A stretch of 64,000 nucleotides of DNA, taken from NCBI GenBank assembly GCA_963844655.1, contig CAWJPA010000004.1:434001-498000 (forward strand). The letters are read 5' to 3'. This document shows positions 1-8,798 of the stretch, piece after piece; the stretch's first letter is position 1; every line of letters starts with the position of its first letter. The notes beneath the pieces are model-generated. The model did no database searches, was not told where the DNA came from, and worked only from the letters and a program-made list of their open reading frames with translations. The stretch comes from JASHPR01 sp963844655 (GTDB lineage Bacteria; Actinomycetota; Actinomycetes; Streptosporangiales; Streptosporangiaceae). The translations under genes were made by a program, and so were the position numbers.

Positions 1-66
1 CTTGATCAGATAACCGAGGAAGTGCTGGAGGAACTGCAGGAAAGGCAACAGCCGGACCCGGCCTGA
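1..66 (+). CDS. C-terminal end of an unidentified protein (partial)
   Basis: The first frame is open from base 1 and ends with TGA at 64-66. The 21 visible residues are rich in Glu and Gln and would form an amphipathic helix. The start lies outside the window, so no function can be given. It converges on the aldo/keto reductase gene that ends at 122. Confidence 0.45.
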   Translation, partial: LDQITEEVLEELQERQQPDPA

Positions 67-121
67 CGCACCGCAGGCGGGCAGGCCTGGTACCCGTCTT
101 GACCGCGGCCGCCGGCGTGGG

Positions 122-1144
122 TCAGCCCAACCGGCGGTCGCGCTGGTCAAGGCCCAGCTCGCCGTAGGGGTAGTCGGGTGGCTGGGGGTCGCTGGCGGTG
201 TCGAGCGCGGCGACCTCCTCGGGGGTGAGCCGCAGCTCGGCCGACCGCAGGTTGCTCTCCAGCTGCTCGAGGGTCCGGGCCCCGAGGATGGTCGCGGTCA
301 CCCCGGGGCGGCCGGTCACCCAGGCCAGGGCCACCTCGGCCATCGATACCCCGCGCTCGTCGGCCGCCTTCTGCACGGCGTCGATGACCGCCCAGGTCCG
401 GGTTGTGCCGCGGCGGTCGTAGGCCTCCATGCCGCGGCCCGGGTCATCGCCCAGGCGGGTGGCGCCCGACGGGCGCTCGTCGCGCCGGTACTTGCCCGAC
501 AGCCAGCCGCCGCCGAGCGGGCTCCAGGGCAGAAGCCCCAGGCCCGCGTCGACTGCGGCCGGGACGATCTCCCATTCGATCTCGCGCACGAGCAGGCTGT
601 ACTGCGGCTGCAGCGTCACCGGCCGGGCGATGTTCAGGGCATCGGCCAGGTGTGCGGCCTTGGTCAGCTGCCAGCCGGTGAAGTTGGACAGCCCGTAGTA
701 CCGGATCTTGCCGGCACGCATGAAGCCGTCCAGCGTGCGCAGCGTCTCCTCCATCGGTGTCAGCGGGTCAAACGCGTGGAGCTGGTACAGATCGACCGCC
801 TCGACACCCAGCCGGCGCAGCGATGCGTCCAGCGCCCGGGTCAGGTGCCGGGCCGACAGCCCGCTGCTGTTCGGGGCGTCGTCCAGCCCGAACCGGCCCT
901 TGGTGGCCAGCACGATGGGATCGGTCACGCTCGACGGGCGGCTAGCCAGCCAGCGGCCGATGATCTCCTCCGACCGCCCGTCGCCGTAGACGTCCGCGGT
1001 GTCGACCAGCGTGCCGCCCGCGTCGGCAAAGCGGTCCAGCTGCCGGTGCGCGACCGGTTCGTCCGTCTCCTCGCCGAAGGTCATGGTGCCGAGGCAGAGG
1101 CTCGACACGGCACAGCCGCTGCGTCCCAGAGTGCGATATTCCAT
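122..1144 (-). CDS. Aldo/keto reductase
   Basis: A 340-residue cytosolic NADP(H)-dependent oxidoreductase of the AKR family that reduces aldehydes or ketones; the substrate cannot be read from sequence. The TIM-barrel protein carries the family signature: catalytic Asp48 and Tyr53 in a DTADVYGDGRSEE segment, Lys82 in LATKGRFG, and a C-terminal cofactor stretch TILGARTLEQLESNL. The ATG at 1144 (MEYRTLGRSG) is chosen because AKR proteins begin here; 15 upstream in-frame codons are probably untranslated. It is a single-gene unit with no partner that hints at a pathway. Confidence 0.88.
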   Translation of the reverse strand: MEYRTLGRSGCAVSSLCLGTMTFGEETDEPVAHRQLDRFADAGGTLVDTADVYGDGRSEEIIGRWLASRPSSVTDPIVLATKGRFGLDDAPNSSGLSARHLTRALDASLRRLGVEAVDLYQLHAFDPLTPMEETLRTLDGFMRAGKIRYYGLSNFTGWQLTKAAHLADALNIARPVTLQPQYSLLVREIEWEIVPAAVDAGLGLLPWSPLGGGWLSGKYRRDERPSGATRLGDDPGRGMEAYDRRGTTRTWAVIDAVQKAADERGVSMAEVALAWVTGRPGVTATILGARTLEQLESNLRSAELRLTPEEVAALDTASDPQPPDYPYGELGLDQRDRRLG

Positions 1145-1213
1145 GCTTCGACAACTTACGCCGCTAATGCCGCGGCGACCGGGCAGCATGCGCCGTCCAG
1201 GACGGCGATCGCG

Positions 1214-1630
1214 TCACTTCTTCGCTGCGGCCGACTTGGAAGCCTTGCCGAGCTGCTTGGTGGCCTGCTTACGGGACTTCTTGGCCGTCTTGAGCTGCGA
1301 CTTCATGACCTGAAGATCGTGATCACACTGGTTGAGATCATGCTTGGCGGCGCTTACCGCCTCGCTGTGCTTCTTCAGGCTGGCCCGCAGCTCCTTCTCG
1401 GTCTTCGCGGCCTGATCCAGGGCGTGCTGAGCGTGATCGAGCGATTTGGCCGCTGGCGTTGCGGTCGACCTCGCTGGCGTGCTGGACCGTACCCCGGCCT
1501 TCCGCCTGTCTGCGGCGGAACTGGGGCGTGAACTCCTGCTGCTCGAGCTGCTGCTCGAGCGGGCCCTGACGGGCCGGGACGGGCGCAGGACGTCAGTCCC
1601 CGACGGGACGGATTGCCGACGTGGAGCCAT
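1214..1630 (-). CDS. Small Lys/Ala-rich coiled-coil protein, function unknown
   Basis: A 138-residue very basic protein. The first 60 residues are Ser/Arg/Pro-rich and probably disordered. The second half is a predicted long helix with repeated Lys-Ala and Leu spacing, ending in a KSAAAKK tail. The composition resembles small nucleic-acid-binding or histone-H1-like tails, but I recognise no family. The ATG at 1630 has an AGAGG ribosome site 6 bases upstream, which is why it is preferred to the upstream in-frame start at 1696. The function is not assigned. Confidence 0.55.
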   Translation of the reverse strand: MAPRRQSVPSGTDVLRPSRPVRARSSSSSSSRSSRPSSAADRRKAGVRSSTPARSTATPAAKSLDHAQHALDQAAKTEKELRASLKKHSEAVSAAKHDLNQCDHDLQVMKSQLKTAKKSRKQATKQLGKASKSAAAKK

Positions 1631-1852
1631 GGGAACCTCTTCTTTCCTTCTTCGGGCAAACCGCCCTGACTTCCCGGCCGAGGCCGCCGCAAACATGTCC
1701 AGGAAGCCCGCCGGTGCGCCGCGCGAACTTGGGGCGGTACTCAGGGCGCTCAGAACCGGGAAGGGCTGGACCGCTGAGCAGGTCGCTGCGAAGAAGCCCG
1801 ACAGATTGCGCTACACCGCCGGCGAGTGGCGGACCCTTTGTGCTCGGGATAG

Positions 1853-3088
1853 TCACAGGCCGGCTGCGCGGGCCTCGAGGTAGCGTCTTTCTGGCAAGTT
1901 GGTCGTCAACCTCGCCGCGGCGCGATATGCGATCGCTGCGCCTGTTCGGTCGCCAGCAAGCTCAAGCATGTGCGCGCGCACGGACGCTACGCGATGGTGG
2001 CCGGCCAAGCGCTCGTCGTTCTCGATCATCGCCAGCGCGGCGAGGCCAGCCTCCGGGCCGTTGACCATCGCGACCGCGACCACACGGTTGAGCGCGAACA
2101 CAGGGTTCGGCGCGATGCGCTCCAGCAGGGTGTACAGCGCGACGATCTGGCGCCAGTCGGTCTGCTCGGCGGAGGGAGCTTCGGAGTGCACGGCCGCGAT
2201 TGCGGCCTGGACCTGGTAGGGCCCGATCGCTGCCGTCGTGAGTGCGTGCTCAAGGAGCCCGAGCCCCTGGTCGATCTCCTGTCGCTCCCATAGCGAACGA
2301 TCTTGATCTGCGAGCGGGATCAGCACTGCGCCGGGACCGGCTCGCGCGCGCCGCCGGGCGTGCGTGAGGAGCATCAATGCGAGCAGGCCGGTGGTCTCGC
2401 CGTCTTCGGGCAGCAGGCGGTGCAGCATCCGGGCGAGCCGGATGGCCTCTGCTGCGAGCTCGACGCGCTGGAGGTCTGGACCGGCGGTCGTGGTGTGGCC
2501 CTCGTTGAAAATGAGGTAGAGAACGTGGCGCACGGCGCGCAGGCGTTCTGCCCGCTGATCAGGCGGCGGGAGCTCGAACTGCATGCCGCTGGCTTTGATC
2601 GTCTGCTTGGCGCGGCTGATCCGCTGCGCCATTGTTGCCTCGGGAACGAGGAAGGCGCTGGCGGTCTCGGCCGTTGTCAATCCGCCGACCGCGCGCAGCG
2701 TGAGCGCGATCTGCGACGCAGGTGTGAGCGCGGGATGGCAGCACAGGAACAGCAGCGTCAGGGTGTCGTCGTGCTGCGGTGGCTGCGGCTCGCCCGGCGC
2801 GGGCTCGTACCGTTCCCCGGGATCGGCGGTCACATCCTCACGGGCGCGGCGGGATCTGTCGGCACGGATCTCATCGATCAGCCTCCGGGTGGCCACGGCG
2901 GTCAGCCATCCCCGGGGGTGGTCCGGGATCCCCTGCTTCGGCCATTGCTGGGCGGCCGTAAGGAGCGCCTCTTGCGTCGCGTCCTCGCAGGCGTCGAACT
3001 GGCCGTGCCGACGGGCGAGCGCACCGAGGACCTGCGGCCCCAGCTGGCGCAGCAGGCCCTCGATGTCCGGTGCCTCCGGGGTCGTCAC
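1853..3088 (-). CDS. ECF sigma factor, ECF42-like with C-terminal TPR-type extension
   Basis: A 411-residue RNA polymerase sigma factor. Region 2 is near residues 10-80 (FDACEDATQEALLTAAQQW, then WLTAVATRRLIDEIR). Region 4 is near 110-170 (LTLRAVGGLTTAETASAFLV, PEATMAQRISRAKQTI). A long C-terminal helical domain (DUF6596 type) follows, typical of group ECF42, which is known to sit beside DGPF/YCII genes as here. The GTG start at 3088 overlaps the stop of the DGPF gene by 4 bases (GTGA), so the two are translationally coupled. ECF42 proteins usually have no anti-sigma partner and the extension is thought to control them; none is seen here either. Confidence 0.88.
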   Translation of the reverse strand: MTTPEAPDIEGLLRQLGPQVLGALARRHGQFDACEDATQEALLTAAQQWPKQGIPDHPRGWLTAVATRRLIDEIRADRSRRAREDVTADPGERYEPAPGEPQPPQHDDTLTLLFLCCHPALTPASQIALTLRAVGGLTTAETASAFLVPEATMAQRISRAKQTIKASGMQFELPPPDQRAERLRAVRHVLYLIFNEGHTTTAGPDLQRVELAAEAIRLARMLHRLLPEDGETTGLLALMLLTHARRRARAGPGAVLIPLADQDRSLWERQEIDQGLGLLEHALTTAAIGPYQVQAAIAAVHSEAPSAEQTDWRQIVALYTLLERIAPNPVFALNRVVAVAMVNGPEAGLAALAMIENDERLAGHHRVASVRAHMLELAGDRTGAAIAYRAAARLTTNLPERRYLEARAAGL

Positions 3089-3450
3089 GTGTCCTGTCCG
3101 CCGCCGGCGTTCATGATCGGCCGCGCTTCCATCGCGGCGAACCGGGCGTTGGGCCAGCGCAGCGCGATCTCGGTGGCTCGCTCGACCGACTCGCAATCCA
3201 CGATCAGGTACCCCCCGAAGTGCTCCTTGGCCTCGGCCAACGGCCCGTCGGTCACAACCGGGGCACCGTCGTGCGGCCGGATCGATCGCGTCTGCGCCGG
3301 GTCGGCGAGCGCCTCGCCTCCGGCCAGTTCGCCCGAGGCGGTAAGTTCGGCCATGAGCGTGTCGATCTCCTCGCTGAGAGCCTTCCCCTCAGGGCCGGAG
3401 AACAGCTCGCGAGTGTCGGCGTTGTCGTAGATCAACAGCATGTATTTCAT
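3085..3450 (-). CDS. YCII-related DGPF-domain protein
   Basis: A 121-residue member of the YCII/DGPF family: MKYMLLIYDN start, a central VVTDGPLAEAKEHFGGYLIVD block holding the family's DGPF-type motif, and a C-terminal IALRWPNARFAAMEARPI strand-helix unit. The biochemical role of the family is unclear; members pair with ECF42 sigma factors and are their regulatory targets. An AAGGAG ribosome site lies 6 bases before the ATG. It is the second gene of a three-gene operon (RibD-type reductase, DGPF protein, sigma factor). Confidence 0.9.
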   Translation of the reverse strand: MKYMLLIYDNADTRELFSGPEGKALSEEIDTLMAELTASGELAGGEALADPAQTRSIRPHDGAPVVTDGPLAEAKEHFGGYLIVDCESVERATEIALRWPNARFAAMEARPIMNAGGGQDT

Positions 3451-3478
3451 CCTGACTCCTTGTCTCTGGGTCGAGCCG

Positions 3479-4123
3479 TCATCTCCTGGCCGTGAACGTC
3501 AGATGGGTGACGCCAGAGGGCGTCGAGACCGCCTCGATGTTGTATGCCTCCTCCAGCGACTCCAGGCCGTCCCAGAGCCGGACACCGCGGCCGAGCACGA
3601 TCGGGACCTGTACCAGGTGCATGTGATCGACCAGCCCCTCGGCGAGGAAGCCGCGCACCACGGAGGGCCCGCCGCCGAGACGCACATCCTGGCCGCCTGC
3701 CGCCTCGCGAGCCCTCTTGAGCGCCTCGGCGGGTGAGGCGTCCAGGAAGTGGAACGTGGTGCCGCCCTCCATCTCGATCGATGGCCGCGGCCGGTGGGTG
3801 AGCACGAAGACCGGCGTGTGGAACGGCGGGTTGGCGCCCCACCAGCCCTTGTAGTCGGGGTCGTCCTGCCAGCCAGGCGGGCCGAACTTGCCGGCACCCA
3901 TGATCTCGGCGCCGATGCCGGGACCGTGCATCTCAGCGAACGCGTTGTCGGCGCCGACACTCCCGCCCCGGTTGCCGCCCATCTCATGCCAGAACCGGGT
4001 GGCGAACATCCACTCGTGCAGGCGCATGCCTGCGTGACCGAACGGAGCGTCGGGGGCCTGACCCGCGCCGGTAGCGAAGCCATCGAGCGAGATCGAGAAG
4101 TTGTGCACTCGTAGATCGGACAT
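3479..4123 (-). CDS. RibD C-terminal/dihydrofolate-reductase-fold protein
   Basis: A 214-residue protein of the RibD_C family, which binds NADPH on a DHFR-like fold. Visible motifs are the opening FSISLDGFATG strand, a Gly-rich middle, and LGGGPSVVRGFLAEGLVDHMHLVQVPIVLGRGVRLWDG, with the usual GG-G and PI-LG-G elements. The substrate is unknown; it need not make riboflavin, as the deaminase half is absent. The start at 4123 has AAGGAG 6 bases upstream; the longer frame back to 4168 would run into the promoter. It is the first gene of the operon with the DGPF protein and ECF42 sigma factor, and is a common ECF42-linked gene type. Confidence 0.85.
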   Translation of the reverse strand: MSDLRVHNFSISLDGFATGAGQAPDAPFGHAGMRLHEWMFATRFWHEMGGNRGGSVGADNAFAEMHGPGIGAEIMGAGKFGPPGWQDDPDYKGWWGANPPFHTPVFVLTHRPRPSIEMEGGTTFHFLDASPAEALKRAREAAGGQDVRLGGGPSVVRGFLAEGLVDHMHLVQVPIVLGRGVRLWDGLESLEEAYNIEAVSTPSGVTHLTFTARR

Positions 4124-4157
4124 CTGTTGCTCCTTTGCAGGGACGATGCACTTCGGA

Positions 4158-4184
4158 GTCGGAGCCACTGCTCCGTCCTCGACA
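4158..4184 (-). promoter_or_regulatory. Candidate ECF42-type promoter
   Basis: On the minus strand TGTCGA (complement of 4179-4184) is followed after 17 bases by CGAC (complement of 4158-4161). This fits the -35/-10 pattern reported for ECF42 sigma factors (TGTCGA then CGA/TC). It lies 35 bases upstream of the start at 4123 and would drive the operon that ends with the sigma gene, giving autoregulation. Confidence 0.6.
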
Positions 4185-4300
4185 TCACAGATTAGAAATC
4201 CGTCACCGAGTTCTTCAGGCCATCGAGCGCGACCGGACCCGCATGCTCAACTACCTACCGCTATGAGACGGGCACCGCAAACGGCCTTGCTGATCCGGTG

Positions 4301-5944
4301 TCAGCGGCCAGGCCGCTGATGCCGCTGGACCCCGCCGACCCAGGTCTGGGTGACCTGGATGCCGGGCAGGCCCTCCGGGTCGACGGTCAACGGGTCGGCG
4401 TCCAGGACGGCGAGGTCAGCCAGCTTGCCCGGCTCCAGGCTGCCCACCCGGTCCGCCTTGCCCGCGGCGCGGGCCGCGGCCAGGGTGTGCGCGGCGAGGG
4501 CGGCCGCGGGGTCCAGCCGCAGGCCGCTGCCGCCGAGCGGGACGCCCGCGCCGGTCCGGCGGGTCACGGCGGCGCTGATCGCGCCCAGCGGATCCGGTGG
4601 CGTGACCGGGGCGTCCGAGGACAGCGCGGGCAGCACGCCGAGCGCGGCGTATTCGCCGGCCGGGTTATAGCGCTGGCCGGCTTCCTCGCCCACCGCGGCC
4701 AGGACTCCATCGCCGAACGAGGCATGATGGGCGGGCTGCATCACCGGCTGGATCCCGGCCTGGACCATCCGGTGCACCAGCGCCGGGGTGGGCAGCCCGC
4801 AGTGCTCGACCGTGTGCCGGACGCGCCGGCCCAGCCGGGCCTGGACCTGCTCGACCGCGTCGACGACCAGCGCGATCGCATAGGGCGACTGGGCGTGCGT
4901 GCCGGTGGACAGGCCGGCCAGGTGAGCGGCGGCGACGATATCGGCCAGCTCCTCCGGCCGGTGGTAGAGCAGGCCGGTGGTGCCCGGCTCGCCGTGGTAG
5001 CCGCAGGGGAACCAGGCGGTCCAGCCGCCGAGGGTGCCGTCGGCGTAGATCTTGACGCCGGTCACGTCGAGCAGGTCCCCGCCGAGCTGGCCGGCCAGCC
5101 CGAGGGCGAGCAGCTCAGGCAGGTAGCTGGAGATCACCCGCATGCCGACCCGCACCCGGAGACGGCCAGCGGTCAGGGCCCCGGTGTAGGCGGTGAGCTC
5201 GCGGTTGCTGACCTGCGCGTCCACCAGCGAGGTCACGCCCGCGGCCAGGAAGGCGCGCTGCGCGTCGTCGAGCCAGCGGGCAGCCTCACCCGGTTCGGGC
5301 GGCAGGTGCAGGTTGGGTCCGTGCCCGGCCAGCTTGACCCCGTCCGGGCCGGTCAGCAGGTCGCACGCGGCGTCCATGACCAGGCCGTCCGGGCGCCCGG
5401 CCGGATCGCGCCCGATGTGGCCGCCCGTGATGTCCGGGGTGGCCGCGGTGATGCCGCACCGGGCCAGGCCGGCCGAGTTGAGCACACCGCCGTGCCCCGA
5501 CTGGTTCATCACGTAGATCTCACGGTCGGCCGCGGCCCGGTCCAGGTCCGCGGCCGTGGGGTGCCGACGCTCGGGCAGCGCGCGGTGGTTGTACCCGTAA
5601 GCCCGCAGCGGTGCCCCGGGCGGGAGCAGGGCGGCGTGCTGGCCCAGCACCTTGACGAGGGCCGGGATGTCCGGGGCGCGGGCCGGGGACACGTCGACCC
5701 AGGTTCCCGTCTGACCGAGCATCAGCGGATGACAGTGCGCGTCGACGAACCCGGGGACCAGGGTGGACCCGGCCAGGTCCACCTCCTGATGACCCTGGCC
5801 CAGGGCGCTGCGGCAGACGTCCAGCGAGCCGACCTCGGTGATCGTGTCACCGGTCACGGCGACGGCTTCCGGCCGGCCGGCCCCGGCCACCGGGCGGATG
5901 GGCCCCCCAGCGAACAGCAGCCGGGCCGGGCGGGCGGCGGTCAC
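4301..5944 (-). CDS. YtcJ-like amidohydrolase (amidohydrolase family 3)
   Basis: A 547-residue metal-dependent hydrolase. An N-terminal beta-sandwich segment leads to the metal site VPGFVDAHCHP (His70, His72). Further barrel motifs are KIYADGTLGGWTAWF, HAQSPYAI, HTVEHCGL and LSSDAPVTPPDPL, and a C-terminal KADRVGSLEPGKLADLAVLD strand closes the sandwich, as in YtcJ-type enzymes. These cleave C-N bonds in N-acyl or cyclic amides. The GTG start overlaps the stop of the permease gene (GTGA), so the pair is coupled. The likely job is cytosolic hydrolysis of whatever the permease imports; the substrate is not known. Confidence 0.88.
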   Translation of the reverse strand: MTAARPARLLFAGGPIRPVAGAGRPEAVAVTGDTITEVGSLDVCRSALGQGHQEVDLAGSTLVPGFVDAHCHPLMLGQTGTWVDVSPARAPDIPALVKVLGQHAALLPPGAPLRAYGYNHRALPERRHPTAADLDRAAADREIYVMNQSGHGGVLNSAGLARCGITAATPDITGGHIGRDPAGRPDGLVMDAACDLLTGPDGVKLAGHGPNLHLPPEPGEAARWLDDAQRAFLAAGVTSLVDAQVSNRELTAYTGALTAGRLRVRVGMRVISSYLPELLALGLAGQLGGDLLDVTGVKIYADGTLGGWTAWFPCGYHGEPGTTGLLYHRPEELADIVAAAHLAGLSTGTHAQSPYAIALVVDAVEQVQARLGRRVRHTVEHCGLPTPALVHRMVQAGIQPVMQPAHHASFGDGVLAAVGEEAGQRYNPAGEYAALGVLPALSSDAPVTPPDPLGAISAAVTRRTGAGVPLGGSGLRLDPAAALAAHTLAAARAAGKADRVGSLEPGKLADLAVLDADPLTVDPEGLPGIQVTQTWVGGVQRHQRPGR

Positions 5945-7359
5945 GCCGGCTCCGCCGCGGAGGTGACCAGCGCGGGGGCCGGGGCGGCCGCGCGGTGCCG
6001 CACCCGGGTGGCCCAGGCCAGGGCCGCCGCGCAGCATCCCGCGACGGTCAGCGGCCCGACCACCGCGGGGTAGCTGACCGGGAAGAAGTTGCCGTACACC
6101 GCGAGGACGAGCAGGCCTACCGCCACAGCCGGGATGACGATCGTGGGCACCGCCCCCGCGTTCAGGTGCTTGCGGTATCGGATAAGCCCGACGTTCGCGA
6201 TGAGCTGGGACAGGATGGCCCCGGCCGTGGCCGCGACGATGCAGACGATGAAGCCGTCGATCAGGCCCCAGGCGGTGCCGGCCAGGTAGGCGACGCCGAG
6301 CTGCACGATCACCGTGACGGTCAGCGCGGCCACCGGGGTGTGGTGCACCGGGTGGATGCGGCCCAGGCGCCGGTCCACGGCACCCATCCGGGCCTGGTCC
6401 AGCACCATCCGGCCCATCGCGATGTTCACGGCCAGGTTGACCCCGATGATGCTGTTCAGGACCAGCAGGGTGATCGCGGCCTCGCCGACCGGCCCGGCGA
6501 CAGCGTGCGTGAGGGTGAGCAGCGGCGCGGGGGCGGCCGAGAAGCCGGCCATCTTGGCCAGGCCCCAGCCGACCGTGGCCGCGTAGGAGAACAGCAGGTA
6601 CAGGCCGATCACCGAGATCTGGGTGATCAGCAGCGCGCGGCGGATGGTGCGGCGGCCGCCGCGGGCCTCCTCGCCCAGGCTGACCACGGCGTCGGGCCCG
6701 CCCAGCGCGGTCGCGGCGATGCCCATCGCGATGGCCACCCCGCCCCAGCCGTTGAGTGCGTGCCCGGGGTTCAGCACGCTGATCGTGTTGTGATGCCCGG
6801 CGTGCGCGATGAGCAGCACAGAGAGCGTCACCAGCACCACCGCTTCGATCGCGCCGGTGATCACCCCGTAGGTCAGCGAGGGCCGGAGCCGGAAGTACGA
6901 GATCGCGTACGCGGGCAGGATCATCACGGGCACCACGACCAGCCAGGACCACGAGGGCAGGCCGATCCCGGCCTGGGCCGCCGCGAACTCCAGCAGGCTG
7001 GCCGCGACCAGCGCGTTGGCCGGGACGATCAGGACGTAGTAGAGGAAGTAGGCCACCGAGCCGCCGAACGCGACCCGCGGGCCGACCGACTCGCGCAGGA
7101 AGGCGTACAGGCCGCCGGCGCTGGCTATCTTCCTGGAGAACTGGAACGGGGTGTTGATCCAGGTCAGGGCCACCACCGCGGCCAGGGCAAAGGCCAGCGT
7201 CAGCGCGCCGAGCCCGAAGGCGGCGGTCGCGGTGAACGCGACCGCCGCGGACGCGAGCGGCCCGTTGCTGGTGAACCCTTCGCCCAGGACATGGCGCAGC
7301 GAGACCGCGTTGGCCTCCAGGCCTGCCGGGACGGCAGGGGCAGGATCGTGACTGTTCAT
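5941..7359 (-). CDS. APC-superfamily amino acid/polyamine permease
   Basis: A 472-residue integral membrane protein with about 12 hydrophobic segments. The N-terminus has the APC pattern around residues 40-75 (AFGLGALTLAFALAAVVALTWINTPFQFSRKIASAGGLYAFLRESVG), and a conserved LGGPDAVVSLGEEARGG loop follows TM6. It should import an amino acid or related amine with proton coupling. The ATG at 7359 is favoured over 7434, which would overlap the promoter region shared with the divergent Lrp gene. It is the first gene of a two-gene operon with the amidohydrolase. Confidence 0.88.
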   Translation of the reverse strand: MNSHDPAPAVPAGLEANAVSLRHVLGEGFTSNGPLASAAVAFTATAAFGLGALTLAFALAAVVALTWINTPFQFSRKIASAGGLYAFLRESVGPRVAFGGSVAYFLYYVLIVPANALVAASLLEFAAAQAGIGLPSWSWLVVVPVMILPAYAISYFRLRPSLTYGVITGAIEAVVLVTLSVLLIAHAGHHNTISVLNPGHALNGWGGVAIAMGIAATALGGPDAVVSLGEEARGGRRTIRRALLITQISVIGLYLLFSYAATVGWGLAKMAGFSAAPAPLLTLTHAVAGPVGEAAITLLVLNSIIGVNLAVNIAMGRMVLDQARMGAVDRRLGRIHPVHHTPVAALTVTVIVQLGVAYLAGTAWGLIDGFIVCIVAATAGAILSQLIANVGLIRYRKHLNAGAVPTIVIPAVAVGLLVLAVYGNFFPVSYPAVVGPLTVAGCCAAALAWATRVRHRAAAPAPALVTSAAEPA

Positions 7360-7423
7360 TTCGGACCTCCGGCCGCTTGCTAGTACCGCGACGGTAACTC
7401 GGCCGCTACGCTTCGAGGCAGAA

Positions 7424-7461
7424 CGAATCGGCACTGAATCGAGCGTTCTGATGACGATTCG
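7424..7461. promoter_or_regulatory. Candidate Lrp-type operator repeats between permease and regulator
   Basis: CGAATCG at 7424-7430 and CGATTCG at 7455-7461 form a perfect 7-base inverted repeat 24 bases apart. A further GAATCG lies at 7436-7441 between them. The repeats sit in the divergent intergenic region and overlap the first codons of the regulator's longest frame, so they could let the Lrp protein control both directions. Confidence 0.5.
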
Positions 7462-8404
7462 ATGGCCCGGTTCGGCAGTAGGCCCGAAGGGACCGGTATT
7501 GCTGGAGGAGATCGACGCCCTGCTCGTGCAGCAGCTGCAGCGCGACGGCCGGGCCAGCTACGAGGCCCTCGGCCGGGCGGTCGGCCTGACCAGGACCGCG
7601 GCGCGGGCCCGGGTCAGCCGGCTGCTGGACCGCGGCGTGATCAGGGTGGCGGCGCTCCGCGACACGTCGGTGGCCGGCCAGCAGGCCGTGATCGCGCACG
7701 TGTCCGCCGACGTCACCGGCTCGGCGCTGGCCGCGGCGCACGCCATCGCCGCGCTCGATTCGGCGGTCTTCGTGTCGGTCACGTCCGGGCAGTTCCCGGT
7801 GATCGCGGACCTGCGCAGCCCGGGCGAGGCCGCGCTGGCCGCCGACCTGGACTGGCTGCGGGCCCGGCCCGGGATCCGCGGCCTCGAGGTCGTCCGCGCG
7901 CTGGCGCTGGTGCGGGACGCCTACCGCCCGGCCCGGGTCCCCGCGCCGGTGACCGTCGACGACGTGGACGGCGTCCTGATCGGCGGCCTGGAGCGCGACG
8001 GGCGGATGAGCTACGCCGGCCTGGCCGCGCTGGCCGGGCTCTCCCCGGCCGCCACCCGGTCCCGCGTGCTGCGGCTCATCCGCAGCGGGGCCGTGCACGT
8101 CACGGTCCTGGTCGACGCCGGGCACACCGGGCGGCTGGCCCGGGCCGGGCTGGGGATCACGGTCCGCGGCCCCGCCCAGGACATCGCCGAGCAGGTCGGC
8201 GGCGTCCCGGACGTGACCTACGTGCTCACCGGCACCGGGCGGTTCGACGTGATCGCGGCCGCCGACGCCAGCAGCGAAACGTCGCTGCTGCGCGCGATCG
8301 AGCGGATCAGGGCCCTGCGCGGGGTCGACCGGGTGCAGAGCTGGCGGCATCTGCAGATCGTGAAGGAGCGCTATGCCCGGGTGACCCCGCTGGGCCGCGG
8401 CTGA
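7451..8404 (+). CDS. Lrp/AsnC-family regulator with two tandem modules
   Basis: A 317-residue cytosolic transcription regulator made of two AsnC-type units. HTH 1 is near residues 18-65 (LLEEIDALLVQQLQRDGRASYEALGRAVGLTRTAARARVSRLLDRG). HTH 2 is near 175-225 (DGVLIGGLERDGRMSYAGLAALAGLSPAATRSRVLRLIRSG). Each is followed by a RAM-like ligand domain. It is divergent from the permease/amidohydrolase operon and probably senses an amino acid handled by them. The ATG at 7451 overlaps an inverted-repeat arm; a TTG at 7499 with AAGGGA just upstream could be the true start. Confidence 0.88.
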   Translation: MTIRWPGSAVGPKGPVLLEEIDALLVQQLQRDGRASYEALGRAVGLTRTAARARVSRLLDRGVIRVAALRDTSVAGQQAVIAHVSADVTGSALAAAHAIAALDSAVFVSVTSGQFPVIADLRSPGEAALAADLDWLRARPGIRGLEVVRALALVRDAYRPARVPAPVTVDDVDGVLIGGLERDGRMSYAGLAALAGLSPAATRSRVLRLIRSGAVHVTVLVDAGHTGRLARAGLGITVRGPAQDIAEQVGGVPDVTYVLTGTGRFDVIAAADASSETSLLRAIERIRALRGVDRVQSWRHLQIVKERYARVTPLGRG

Positions 8405-8417
8405 CGTCAGGCCGGTG

Positions 8418-8798
8418 TCACGCCCGGGGCTCAGTGGCACCGGCCAGACGCGCGGCGATCTCTTCAGCAGAGTCGAGCTGACCGGTGGCGACGGCGATCA
8501 CCAGATCGTAGGCACCGTCGTTGGTGAGCGTGAGCCGTCGCCCGTTGACGCCGTAGAACGCGATGAGCGCGGCCAGCGAGAGTCTCTTGTTGCCGTCCAG
8601 GAGCGCATGGTTCCTGGCTAGCGAGTGCAGCAGAGCCGCAGCCTTGGTGTCGAGGTCCGGGTAAGCGTCATCGCCGAACATGGTGGCCCGCGGACGTGCG
8701 ACAGCGGCTTCCAGGAGGCCGATGTCACGCACTGGCGGCTCGCGGCCCAGAACCCGCTCGGCGATATGGAGTAACTCGGGCAGCGTCAGGTAGATCAC
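8418..8798 (-). CDS. Doc-type toxin (Fic fold)
   Basis: A 126-residue Doc (death-on-curing) family protein with the Fic motif HALLDGNKR at residues 64-72, including His64, Asp68 and Asn70-Lys71-Arg72. Doc toxins modify EF-Tu by phosphorylation and stop translation. The length is typical for Doc, not for longer Fic AMPylases. The GTG start overlaps the antitoxin stop by 4 bases (GTGA), the usual coupling in toxin-antitoxin operons. The catalytic residues are intact, so it is likely functional. Confidence 0.9.
   Translation of the reverse strand: MIYLTLPELLHIAERVLGREPPVRDIGLLEAAVARPRATMFGDDAYPDLDTKAAALLHSLARNHALLDGNKRLSLAALIAFYGVNGRRLTLTNDGAYDLVIAVATGQLDSAEEIAARLAGATEPRA

Noticed and set aside
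4301..6952. 883-codon minus-strand frame covering the amidohydrolase and part of the permease
   Set aside because: Only the part from the GTG at 5944 is family sequence; the upstream part is an out-of-frame shadow of the permease gene.
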